A DNA stretch of 64,000 nt from Globisporangium splendens (taxonomy: Eukaryota; Oomycota; Peronosporomycetes; Pythiales; Pythiaceae). Positions 52,922 to 62,073 of this stretch are shown here, piece after piece. Both the position numbers and the translations under genes were made by a program. Where the stretch lies: assembly GCA_006386115.1 (NCBI GenBank), contig VFIW01000012.1, positions 186,001 to 250,000 on the forward strand. Reading direction: 5' to 3'. Below the pieces are notes generated by a model. It saw only the letters and a list, made by a program, of their open reading frames with translations, had not been told where the DNA came from and ran no database searches. Positions within the stretch are counted from its first letter, which is position 1. The number at the start of each line of letters is the position of its first letter.

Positions 52922-54076
52922 ATGAAGCTCCTGCTCAACTGCACCGTCGTTGCCCTCGCGCTTGCCGCCACGGCGGCTCCTACCGACGCGACCTTCGGTT
53001 TTTCCTCGTCCGGTCTGCGCGGGTCCTCCACGCCATGTCCTCCTGGCCAGTCGGGCAGCTCCACCCAGAAGGTCTCGGCTTTCGGTGGATCATCAACGTC
53101 GACGTCGCAGCAGCAGCAGCAGAGCGGCGGTCTCGCCAGCTTCGGAGGATGGGGAGCCAGCAGCGCCAAGACGCCATGTCCACCGACGGCGGCGCCAAAG
53201 ACCACCGCTTCCCAGGGTGCCTGGGGCGGACTCAGCGGCTGGGGCGCATCCACGGGGACCTTGAGCGGCGGCGCTGCGGCTCAGACGCCTTGCCCACCCA
53301 CTGCTGCACCGAAATCCTCGTCGTCGGGCGGTGCCATCACGGGGATCGCGCAGACCATCGGCAACTGGTTCGGCAGCTGGGGCTCGTCTTCCTCGGGTGC
53401 CAGCGGCAAGTCGACCTCGACCTCCACCAGCAGTAGCAGCAACTCGGCTGCCGCGACGCCTTGCCCGACGACTGCTGCGCCAAAGACCGCCATCTCAACC
53501 TCATTCAGCGGGTTCGGCAACTGGGGTTCGTCCTCGAGCACGCCGTGCCCACCAACGTCGGCTCCGAAGGTCTCAACGGGTGAAGGTCTGACCGGGTGGT
53601 TCGGCGGGCTCATCAACGGCTGGGGCTCCTCGAGCTCTTCGTCGGCGAAGACCCCATGTCCGACGACCGCGGCCCCAGGCACCGTGCCTCCAGCTGTTGC
53701 TGTGACCCCGTGCCCTTCGAGCGCGGCTCCGGTGCCAACCACCGACGCGCCAGCCCCACCAACGGAAGCTACCGCCACGCCGGTGCCAGCGACCGAGATC
53801 CCAGCTACCCCTGCCGCGACACCAGCTCCTGAAACGGAAACCCCAGCGACGACAACGACTCCACCAGCGACCGAAGCTGTGACCCCGGAGCCTGCCACGG
53901 AGATGCCAACCACTACTGTCACGGATGTGCCAGCCACCAACGCGCCTACCCCTGCTGCGGAGACCCCAGTCGTCACGGACGTCCCTCCAACGACATCCGA
54001 CTCGACGACCAGCAACAACAACCCAACGCAGTCGTTGGCCACTCCACCTGCGGACAACGCCAAGCAGTCGTACTAA
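52922..54076 (+). CDS. Secreted TPCP-repeat protein, family B (copy B3)
   Basis: 384 residues, the same as B1 and B2 except one Gln fewer in the CAG-encoded run after TSTS. Signal peptide, seven TPCP motifs and AKQSY end are present. In direct orientation relative to B1 and outside the palindromes; its promoter has a changed initiator base. It lies upstream of, and co-directional with, the AA17-like gene. Confidence 0.9.
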   Translation: MKLLLNCTVVALALAATAAPTDATFGFSSSGLRGSSTPCPPGQSGSSTQKVSAFGGSSTSTSQQQQQSGGLASFGGWGASSAKTPCPPTAAPKTTASQGAWGGLSGWGASTGTLSGGAAAQTPCPPTAAPKSSSSGGAITGIAQTIGNWFGSWGSSSSGASGKSTSTSTSSSSNSAAATPCPTTAAPKTAISTSFSGFGNWGSSSSTPCPPTSAPKVSTGEGLTGWFGGLINGWGSSSSSSAKTPCPTTAAPGTVPPAVAVTPCPSSAAPVPTTDAPAPPTEATATPVPATEIPATPAATPAPETETPATTTTPPATEAVTPEPATEMPTTTVTDVPATNAPTPAAETPVVTDVPPTTSDSTTSNNNPTQSLATPPADNAKQSY

Positions 54077-54544
54077 GCAGTCGAATCTGTTTTTTGGTCT
54101 TCTTGTCCTAGTGGATCGCACCGAAGGACAGGTGCTTACTTGTAATCTCTGTTCAACATGTAATCTTGTGCCAGCAAATTGAACCATGAACGTGCGTGTC
54201 AACTGGAAACTGATCTAGATTTTGCTGGCACATTATGCAATAATTGGAGCTTACCATGCCATGCTCAACGTCGTCAAAGTCCACTGCCGTGCAAGAATGG
54301 CTTCTGAGCAGCGGGTCAAAATCTACAAGTATGGCATGTTGTTTAGCGCAGTCGTGTTCAGAATGGAATAAGAATGCGTTTTTTGTTGAAACAAGAACAA
54401 TGAACTGTGAAAGCCGCTGGTGTCGAGTACGAGAAGGTGATGCATTCTGAAAAAGTATCGGACTTTCTACGACTGATCCGTTGCCTTCTACACTGTACAT
54501 CAACTAACTCGCGTTTGCTTCCTCTTACTTCCTCTGAAACATCC
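54077..54544. other. Intergenic, B3 to AA17-like gene
   Basis: 468 bp, almost all of it repeat shared with the sequence downstream of B1 and B2. No gene seen. Confidence 0.6.
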
Positions 54545-55822
54545 ATGGGGACTGAAAAATTGTATAACTGCATGAGATGGAACGTGCTTGTTGTGCTTTC
54601 GTGGGCACTTGTGTCGAGCATAGGCATGTTTCCGAGTAATGCAGGATTCATTTCGATTCCCGCAGAGCAGTACCTCGATTCAAACCCAAACCAGGAATTG
54701 ACGACATTTGTCCTCACAAACGCGCTAAGCAGTCCCAGAAAAAGCCGAGCTTTCCGCGGACAGGAACAGAATGGCCCGAGTGACGAGCAGCAAGATGTGC
54801 AGACCTCTCTTTCTCCAATCGAGTCGTCAATCCGTATCCAAATCGACGAGGTGGTCCCGGATTGTGGAAACTCTCGACTCGACGTAGACCCCGTCAATGT
54901 CACGAACGAAGCGACTTTCGAGTGGCAGACTCAGAGCACGGACATTACGCCTCTTACCCAGGTACGTCCTCAACGTCGTCTTGAGTTTCAAGTGTGCTAT
55001 TTGCTGATTTTGCTGTTGCATATCGTCCTTAGGGTCCATGTGAGGTCTGGATCGACAATACCCTCCAGTTCCAGAAAGATGATTGCTCCAAAGTGTTCCC
55101 TGGAACGATTGAAATGGATTATTCAGGTTGCCAAGGCGATTGCGTTTTAAGGTTCTACTGGCTGTTCATGTCCGAGTCATCACACGGAGCGGCACTGAGT
55201 ACGTAACCATGCATTGCTTCTTGAACGCTCTGCATATGTGTCTCCTGACAGAATTGAGAGAGTGAGTCGATCATGTTGTGGCCGATTTTGGATAGAGCAT
55301 TGCGTGCCCATTCGATTTGGAGGCAAATCCAGCGACAGCAGCAGTGAGTTTCAGAACTCGTCAGACTCTTCCAGCGGATCTGATACCAGTGGCAGCGCCA
55401 GTGGGTTTCTCGACCCGGACGACGTGCAACCACAATCGCAATCTGAGTCTCAGAGTGAGAGCGCCGGCAGGAGCGCTAGTAGCAGCTCAAATCAATTCGG
55501 CACTACATCATCTTCGTCCGCATCGGCTGAAAACGATGGCTACGAGCAACTTGAGGCTTTGCAGGCGCTCAGCGATATCCAAGATGCAGCGTTTCGCAAT
55601 CACCACAGACTCTACTCGAAAGCATACGACTTGGGCTTTGCGAACGCTTTCAACTCTATGTGGAAGCAGCAGCACACTGATCACACTCGTAGTCGTCAGA
55701 AGTATCACTACTCGTCGTCGATCCAAACCAAGTCGGAGGCTCGCACGTGTTTGTTTACAGGCACGGCGTTCACCTGCAGCAGCACCGAGAAAATTGTCGT
55801 CCAACAGTATATCGACGGATGA
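54545..55822 (+). CDS. AA17-like secreted protein lacking the copper histidine brace
   Basis: Three exons by frame continuity: 54545-54961, 55033-55198, 55296-55822; 369 residues. Introns are 71 bp (GTACGT..TTAG) and 97 bp (GTACGT..ATAG); the second sits where the gene at 1863 has its intron. The fold is recognisable: GPCEVWIDNTLQFQKDDC, FPGTIEMDYSGCQGDCVLRFYWLF and HCVPIRF correspond to GPCEGWIDNT, YKACKGTCRLTFYWLAL and CVPIK of the enzymes. The mature N-terminus aligns as AGFISIPAEQY against AHGYVSQPKAQY, so His1 is absent, and SHHGPC is replaced by PLTQGPC, so the second His is absent too. Catalysis by the known mechanism is not expected. A ~170-residue Ser-rich C-terminal extension follows. 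Start uncertain: ATG 54545 or 54572, both before a hydrophobic segment. Confidence 0.8.
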
Positions 55823-55981
55823 GCAAGAAGTAGTGCAATCTGGATGCAGCAGAAAACCCTACAATGACGCAACTGTCGCTTAGAGATATATGAGCAGCGT
55901 TTTTGATTCATCATCACCATTTGTCTTACACTTTCCGTCACGTTGACTATGAAATACCTCCGTCTTCACGAGTGATGCTAC

Positions 55982-57115
55982 TTACTCAGAACCTGGGTCA
56001 CGAGCATGCGGAGCCATTGCACTCAACCCCCCGTCCACTATCCAAGCAAAATCAGTTAGTTCTGCTAGAAGAGATACTTGGCATATTGTGCTCGAAAGCA
56101 TGGGAAACCTACCGTAGATAGTCTGTCCTGTGATCGCTGACGCCATGTCGCTCGCTAGGAACGCCGCTGTGTTTCCGACCTCAAGCCCCGTGGTGTTGCG
56201 ACGCAATGGCGAGTGCTCTTCCGAGTACTTTCGCATGCGCTACCAAAAGAAGCAAATTCATACAATTGGCGTAAGAAAAACATAGCCATTGTTCCTCAAA
56301 GCCACGATCGTCCACATGTAGCGTCAGTAATACCGAAATGCCTGGGATGCCGCGCGCGGAGACAGTGTTCATGGGACCAGGGCTCAGACAGTTGACTCGG
56401 ATCCCTTCTGGTCCGAGTTCATGCGCCAGTTGTCGTGACGTTGCTTCGAGTGCAGCTTTAGCCGGCCCCATCACATTGTAATTCGGCACCACCTGCATCA
56501 TAAAAGCAAAACAGCACACAGTAAGCGCACGATGAATTGCGCGCATCACATCTGCCGCAAGCTACTCACCTTGCTTGCGCCTGCGTACGAGAGCGTCAGG
56601 ATGCTTCGATCTCTTGCAAGAGAGCCATCCATTCCGCTTGACAGCAGCGGATACGCTGCTCGGGTCAGCGCGATCAGACTGTACGCGCTCACATCCATCG
56701 TCTGTTGCCACGCGCTCTTAGAGGTCGCCAGAATTCCGCCGGGACCAGCAAACGTCTCGCGCGGCGCAAAGGCGATCGAGTGCACGAGGATATCGAGCTG
56801 TCCATCAAAGATCGCTCCACATTCACTGATGAGCGCTTCAATGCTGGCGTCGTCTTCGACGTCACTCTCGCGGAAATGCAGCGATGGTGCAATGATCGCC
56901 GCGTCGGATCCTGCCGTTGGATCCGTCGACGAAGAGGACGAAGAAGGCGCGTGGAAGCCGCACGCCTTGCGTTGGCTCTCGGTGAGCGGCGACTTGGAGG
57001 ACACGACTACCTGTGCGCCGCGCGACAACAGCGCCTGCGTGACGCTGGCCGCCAGCGAGTGCTTGTTCATGAGCCCCACGACGAGCGCGCGCTTGCCCCG
57101 CAGCAGCATCGTCAT
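55982..57115 (-). CDS. fabI: Enoyl-[acyl-carrier-protein] reductase (FabI type)
   Basis: NAD(P)H-dependent last step of type II fatty acid elongation, in the short-chain dehydrogenase fold. Four exons: 57115-56570, 56492-56334, 56239-56113, 56037-55982; 295 residues. Splicing joins SYAGASK to [17 protein letters not shown], giving the FabI YxxxxxxK active site (Tyr of PNY, Lys of PAK), then INV-type RVNCLSPGP and finally IYVDGG. The N-terminus has [11 protein letters not shown] for cofactor binding; VHSIAFAP is the typical FabI strand. A Ser-rich insert (about residues 50-75) is unusual. I used the ATG at 57115; no clear organelle transit peptide precedes it, so an upstream exon is possible. 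It starts 111 bp after the gene ending at 57226. Confidence 0.85.
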
Positions 57116-57225
57116 CGTCCCCAATTCCTATGTGATCAGCAGCCGAGCAGCTCTTGAAGCGAGAGTGTGTGTCCTTTTGATCAATGTGGGCCACATCGAA
57201 TAACAATTTGCACATATCACACCTG

Positions 57226-59781
57226 CTATTTGTTGGTTAGAGTTGGTAACTGCTCCAGCAAGTCTGCGTTGCGCACAGCTTCAAGCGGTCCAATGGGGAC
57301 ACTGCGTCCACCTGACGAGGACTCTCGACGCGACAAAGATCTGGCAGAGCCCAAAGCGGACGCGTTTGCGCGATTTGACGAGATCCCACGTCCTGAGAGC
57401 GTGTAGGTTGTGTTGGTCGCAGTGTGCACGACAACAAGCTGCCCAGTGCTCGGATCGCTACGTCGCAGCCACTCGGGTATTGGCGAAAGGCGTCTGACTC
57501 CAGTGGCAACGTGCACATACACGACTCCGCTATCCCCATTACTTGATTCACCGAGTTCTTCTTCCCATAGGTCGTCCATCGTGTACGCGACGCGGCTACT
57601 TGTGTGATTTGATCGCGCCGAGTTGGATGAAGCAGCTGAGGATGAAGGAGGAGTGGCACTGGTAGCGACGGCGTATGCTGATTCATCCTTTTCACTCTCG
57701 CGCATGGGAGAGTTGGCGAACGTGTGCAGTGTGCTGAAGTCGAGGCGATGCACGATTGATGGGATCGTTTGCGTCATTTGTATCGAATCGATCGCCAGGA
57801 ACTTGTCGGTATGAAGGTCGTTGGAGGACGCGAAATGCGTGAGGTGAGGAGGATGAATCGCTCCAGTAGTGGCTGAGGACGGGAGATGGTGCTCACTACG
57901 ACTTCGAGATAGATCAGACTTGGTGGTGGGTCTGTTGATCCCGTGTCCTGGTGGGATCGCCGAGTGTTCCCACGTTTCTCCGGTCTCACCTGAATACAAG
58001 CTGGATTTGAGCTCGATGTCACTTTTGACAGTTGCTGATTCGGAGGTTGTCATTGCGTTGTGATGCAAGCTGTTGTGCAATTCTCCACCGTCGCTACTCA
58101 GTGGTTCCTCGCGAAGTCGAAGCTTGATTTTCACACTGTGCACGTGGATCCGCCGTTTCTGGCCATCCTTGTAACGCACGAGCATCGCAGGCTCATGATG
58201 ATTCTCCTCAATCGAGCCAACTTTGACGATCTTAGCATTCACGACTGATTTGTTAGTCTTGTCATAGACATCGACGCGATAGCCAGGGAGAACGTGGCAG
58301 TATTCGAGCCACATATGCGATGTCAATGGAATGCGACACCGTAAATTGGTCAAATTGACTCATACGCTGAGACCAGCTTGCGATGTGAGTGTGTATTCGT
58401 GTGATACAAGCTCACTCACATCCACGACAGTGTATTTGGTGTATTGCTTGGACTTAGCTTCGGAGACCTCGATTCGCTGGTTGATTGTGAGTGCTAGGAG
58501 CGTCAAGGGAGAAGCGTGATGATGGTGGTGTCTGTCATCTGGTGATTCCAAATGCTGAGGCGATTCCAGCTCAATCACTTCATTTGATTCCGCAACAGTT
58601 CTGCTGGGTCCGCTCAGAAACACGAGTTTGAACGTTTGCGTGGACAGGTCGATCCACTCGACGGCACCATCTGCATATCGAATCGGCGCTAATTTGCTCA
58701 CTTCGGCGATTTTGATCACCGTTCCTGGCCGGAACGCTCCTGTCATCGCCGAATAGACCTCCACAGTTTGACCAATTGAGATCGACTTGAGACTCAACAA
58801 GCCATGAATGATCACTTTGAACGACTGGGCCATCATGGGCACTTCAAAGAACTGGTGATTCTCGTTGTACAGATGCATGTGGGTGTCACTTTTCGCACAC
58901 AGAATTGCACCTTCGACGAAGCCACCGTGGATGTCACAAAGCTCGGCGTGGCCGCCTTCAGCATACCGATCAAAAGTGATCGGATCCGAATCCGGGGGCG
59001 CTTTACTCGCAAACTGCGTGCTCATTTGCGGACCTTCTTGTGACGACGACACACACTTTGGAAGCGCCAATATCGGGATCGTCGGAAGCTTTTTTGGCAT
59101 TGCATGAGTCATTGTGTGGTGGTCCTCATGAATGCTTGTGTGACCATTTTGGTATGCAGACTGGAATTCATCATCTGGTGCTGAAACCTGGTCTTCCATC
59201 ACTTCGGTGTGTTGACTCGGGTCTTGATTGAGAGCTATCGAACCAACGAGGTTGCTCTCCGGACCCTGCTGCTGCTGCTCGACGATCACTTTGAATGCTG
59301 AGAGCGTCAAGTCAAGCCACTCCTTCTTGCCACTCTCAAACGCCACAAGTGCGCAATTGATGTCGGAATCGATGCGTTTAACCACTCGTCGCTCCGCGTC
59401 TTGGTGCATGTCGCTCTTGATCTCAATCTGCCAGTCTTTCACCCGCGGGCTCAAGACAGTAATGTCGCCAACTGTATACACAATCTAAGCATCCCGAATA
59501 CACCACAACGTGAACGAGATCGCATTTGAGCTTAAATTCGCTTTCAAGTCGGATGGAGATGCAACCAACGACAAACAGTTGCTTACCTTGAACGCATGGT
59601 GCTGCAAATTTAGGTTCCGCAGTGGTTCGTAAGGTGAGATCTGCACAGTGCAACGCTCTGGTTCCTGCGGATTTACGTCCATGATCCGACCGGACGTGAA
59701 ATTTGGCGAGCTGCTGTTCTCTGCTGCATCCTGGGCTGCAAATTCGATTGCATCTCCAATCTTCACGCGCACGGAAGCCAT
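57226..59781 (-). CDS. Protein with repeated Tudor/SH3-like modules
   Basis: Three exons: 59781-59587, 59484-58416, 58358-57226; 798 residues. Introns are 103 bp (GTAAGC..TTAG) and 57 bp (GTGAGC..TGAG); the second is set by frame. About six degenerate ~60-residue units each start with a G-x-x-V-x-V-type strand and end in a (E)W(I/L)DL...FK(V/L) strand: examples VGDITVLSPRVKDWQ to KEWLDLTLSAFKVI, and IGQTVEVYSAMTGAF to VEWIDLSTQTFKLV. The last unit (RVDVYDKTNKSVVNAKIV to YKDGQKRRIHV) looks most like a Tudor barrel. The C-terminal 300 residues are Ser-rich and disordered-looking. No signal peptide. Such barrels usually bind modified peptides or nucleic acid; ligand unknown. Confidence 0.68.
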
Positions 59782-60378
59782 GCTTGCGAACACGAAGCAG
59801 CGAGGGACACGCACTGCACGCTGAGTCCAGCAACAGAGTTTACGCGCTAACTGGCTTTGCAATCACGTATGGTTCATTCATCCGATGACGCTTCTTGCGC
59901 AAGAAAACAAAACAGCAGCCGAAAGTGACGTCGTTTCGTCCATGACAACTGGTGAAACGGATTCCCAACAAGGATGCGGTCAGCATTTCCTATAGAGCAT
60001 ACGATAGAGGAGTTAGACGAAAATCTGAATGCGTTCTACACCGACACCTAAACCAATGATCGTGATTCGCACCTTGTGAATCTGACTCATCTGGGACCAT
60101 CCTGCCTAGCGTTGTGTCAACGACCATAAAGAGGTCATTTGGTCTTGCAGGAAGCTTCTCTCGGTAGTGCGTCTTTATACAGCGTTCTTCGGTGAGTTTA
60201 GACGTAAATACCTCGCTCTCCTTGCTATCCTTGGCAAGCCAGTGGACTGAGACGAAGCAATTTCTCACGCAATCTTGATGCGGATATCCAAACTTGCGTG
60301 TGTGTTTTTGTTTCTAGTTGGCGCTTGTAAAGCGTGCGCGACTGAAAATGCATCCTTCTCGATACGATGGCGCGTGCT
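59782..60378. other. Intergenic, no gene seen
   Basis: About 600 bp between the Tudor-like gene start and the end of the CCDC42-type gene, both minus strand. No recognisable frame. Confidence 0.55.
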
Positions 60379-61633
60379 CTATTTATTGTTGTTGCTGCTT
60401 TCTGCAGGAGTCCAATTTGGTGCTGCGCCACCGTGACCTTGTGGGGGTACTGGCACGCTTTGATTGCTGGACCTCTTTTGGGCACGTTGGGCATCAATGC
60501 GTCCTTGGACAATCGCTGTGAAATCCACCATGTATGCCACGACGATTTCCAAATCCGCCATGGTTTTGAGTCCGTGTTGGATCACGTCGGCTTCTGAGAT
60601 GTTGCTGTTCGCATTTGAGGATGACAACAAAGCGGCGTCCGTGCCACCAGCCGCAGAGGACGACTCGCCTGAAGCAGCCACCACCGCATTTTTACTTCCC
60701 TCCATGTGCTTCAAGATCTGGCCATGGATGCCACTGGTACACCGTTGCAGCAAGTCCCCAATCACCATAACGATCTGTCCTAGCGCCAGCGCTTTCTGCG
60801 TCGTCGTGCGCAAACTCGCATCGGCCTCGTGCTGAAGACGGATTGTCTGGAGCTCCTCCGTTTCGAGCTCTCGCTACAGAGACGCGATCTTGTTGTTGAA
60901 ATTCAAAATCTCGTTCGCACGCTCTTTCTGGAAACCCACAAACTCCAAACGTTTGATTTCGTTCTCCTCCTCGTGAAGCACTTGGTTTTGACGTAAATCG
61001 CGATTCGTCTCCTCAAAGTATGGTAGAGGTTCACCAAGTCCGCGACCTCAGGATAATCTTCTGGCACAGTTTCCTGCACAACTTCCAAGTACCGTGTGTA
61101 CTTCATATTCTTTTTGACTTCGTTGCCGAGCTTCTCACTTTCCACCATGAGCTGCTCCAAGTACTCCTTTAGCTTTGCAACCTCCTGCTCTTTCGTGAGC
61201 CGTTGCTTGATCTCCTCATTTGCTCGTTTGACAGCACGATTGCGTTTCGACTCATTTTCCTGGTAATTTGTGGCTGAAATTAGTTAACAAGTAGCGACAC
61301 ATCTGCAGTCCAGCACAGTACTTACCTCAAGGAACTTGTTGAACTTGATCAGTGATTCTTGGAGCTCCAGATCATTTTTCCTCAGTCCCTCTTCACAACG
61401 ATGGAAAGCATCCTATAAAGTTGTCGAGAGGGAGCATGTAAGCGTTGGTAGTCAGCCGCAGACAGAGATTCAAGATCGATCGACTGCCTGTTAGCACAGA
61501 CCTCTCGGCGTGCAAACTCTTCTTTTTGCGCATCGAGTGCCTCTTGAACTTCAAACATCTGTCTGCGTTTTCGAGCAAGCGTGTAGCTGGAGAGACGTGG
61601 TCTAATGTCAATGTTTGCGGCATTTTCGATGTC
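60379..61633 (-). pseudogene. CCDC42/CFAP73-type axonemal coiled-coil gene, apparently broken
   Basis: Homologous to the CCDC42/CFAP73 (DUF4200) family of flagellar inner-arm-associated coiled-coil proteins. Exons 61633-61502, 61412-61326 and 61259-60379, joined by introns of 89 and 66 bp, give in-frame segments FHRCEEGLRKNDLELQESL, FNKFLEENESKRNRAVKR and EYLEQLMVESEKLGNEV. After DLVNLYH near 61018 the frame shifts by one; coding potential continues in the next frame as EETNRDLRQNQVLHEEENEI. A TAG at 60876-60874 then interrupts ASL-RELETEELQ, where CAG would fit. The 3' part (ALALGQIVMVIGDLLQRC to SSNNNK) is otherwise typical. A first exon was not found; a candidate ends at 61713 (NDYES). Two lesions suggest a pseudogene unless they are sequence errors. 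Confidence 0.65.
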
Positions 61634-62073
61634 CTGAACATTAAAACGTTGTCAGTCTCAGATCAGCAAACCATCCAATTAACCACCAACTCAAGTTCTG
61701 CAACGCACATACCGACTCATAGTCATTGCAGCCCCAGCACTGCTCAACGCACTTCCTCGAGACTCTATGATGCTGCGTCAAAGGCGCCTTCTTCGTCCTC
61801 GTTCGTTGACTGCGCGCGCTGGTTTGAAAGGCAGTCGGCGCGGTGCCTGGTCTTGTCCATTTACAACGCCATTCCTATTCTTACTGATCGGGCAATTTCT
61901 ATCTTTAATCTCTCCACAGCTCTTTGTCACAGCCAAAGTTGTTAATTAGCTCATCACGCATGTAGTTTCCAAGGCTCAACCAAGCGACAATGCATTCAAA
62001 GCAGAAACCACAGCAGCAAGTTCAAGCACTAAAAAACAACAACTTTTACCTCAAATTCAATAAATTCCCTCCT
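61634..62073. other. Intergenic, possible missing first exon
   Basis: 440 bp between the CCDC42-type gene and the XPG-type gene. A minus-strand donor GTATGT at 61712 after GACTATGAGTCG keeps frame with the exon at 61633, but no in-frame ATG is visible upstream of it. Confidence 0.4.

Larger units (their letters stand above)
52773..54519 (+). repeat. Direct repeat containing B3
   Basis: Copy of 42110-43859. It ends 25 bp before the ATG of the AA17-like gene at 54545, so the duplication inserted or ended in that gene's leader region. Confidence 0.88.

Noticed and set aside
54358..54903. 181-codon minus-strand frame over the start of the AA17-like gene
   Set aside because: Overlaps a better-supported spliced gene on the plus strand and has no recognisable motif.
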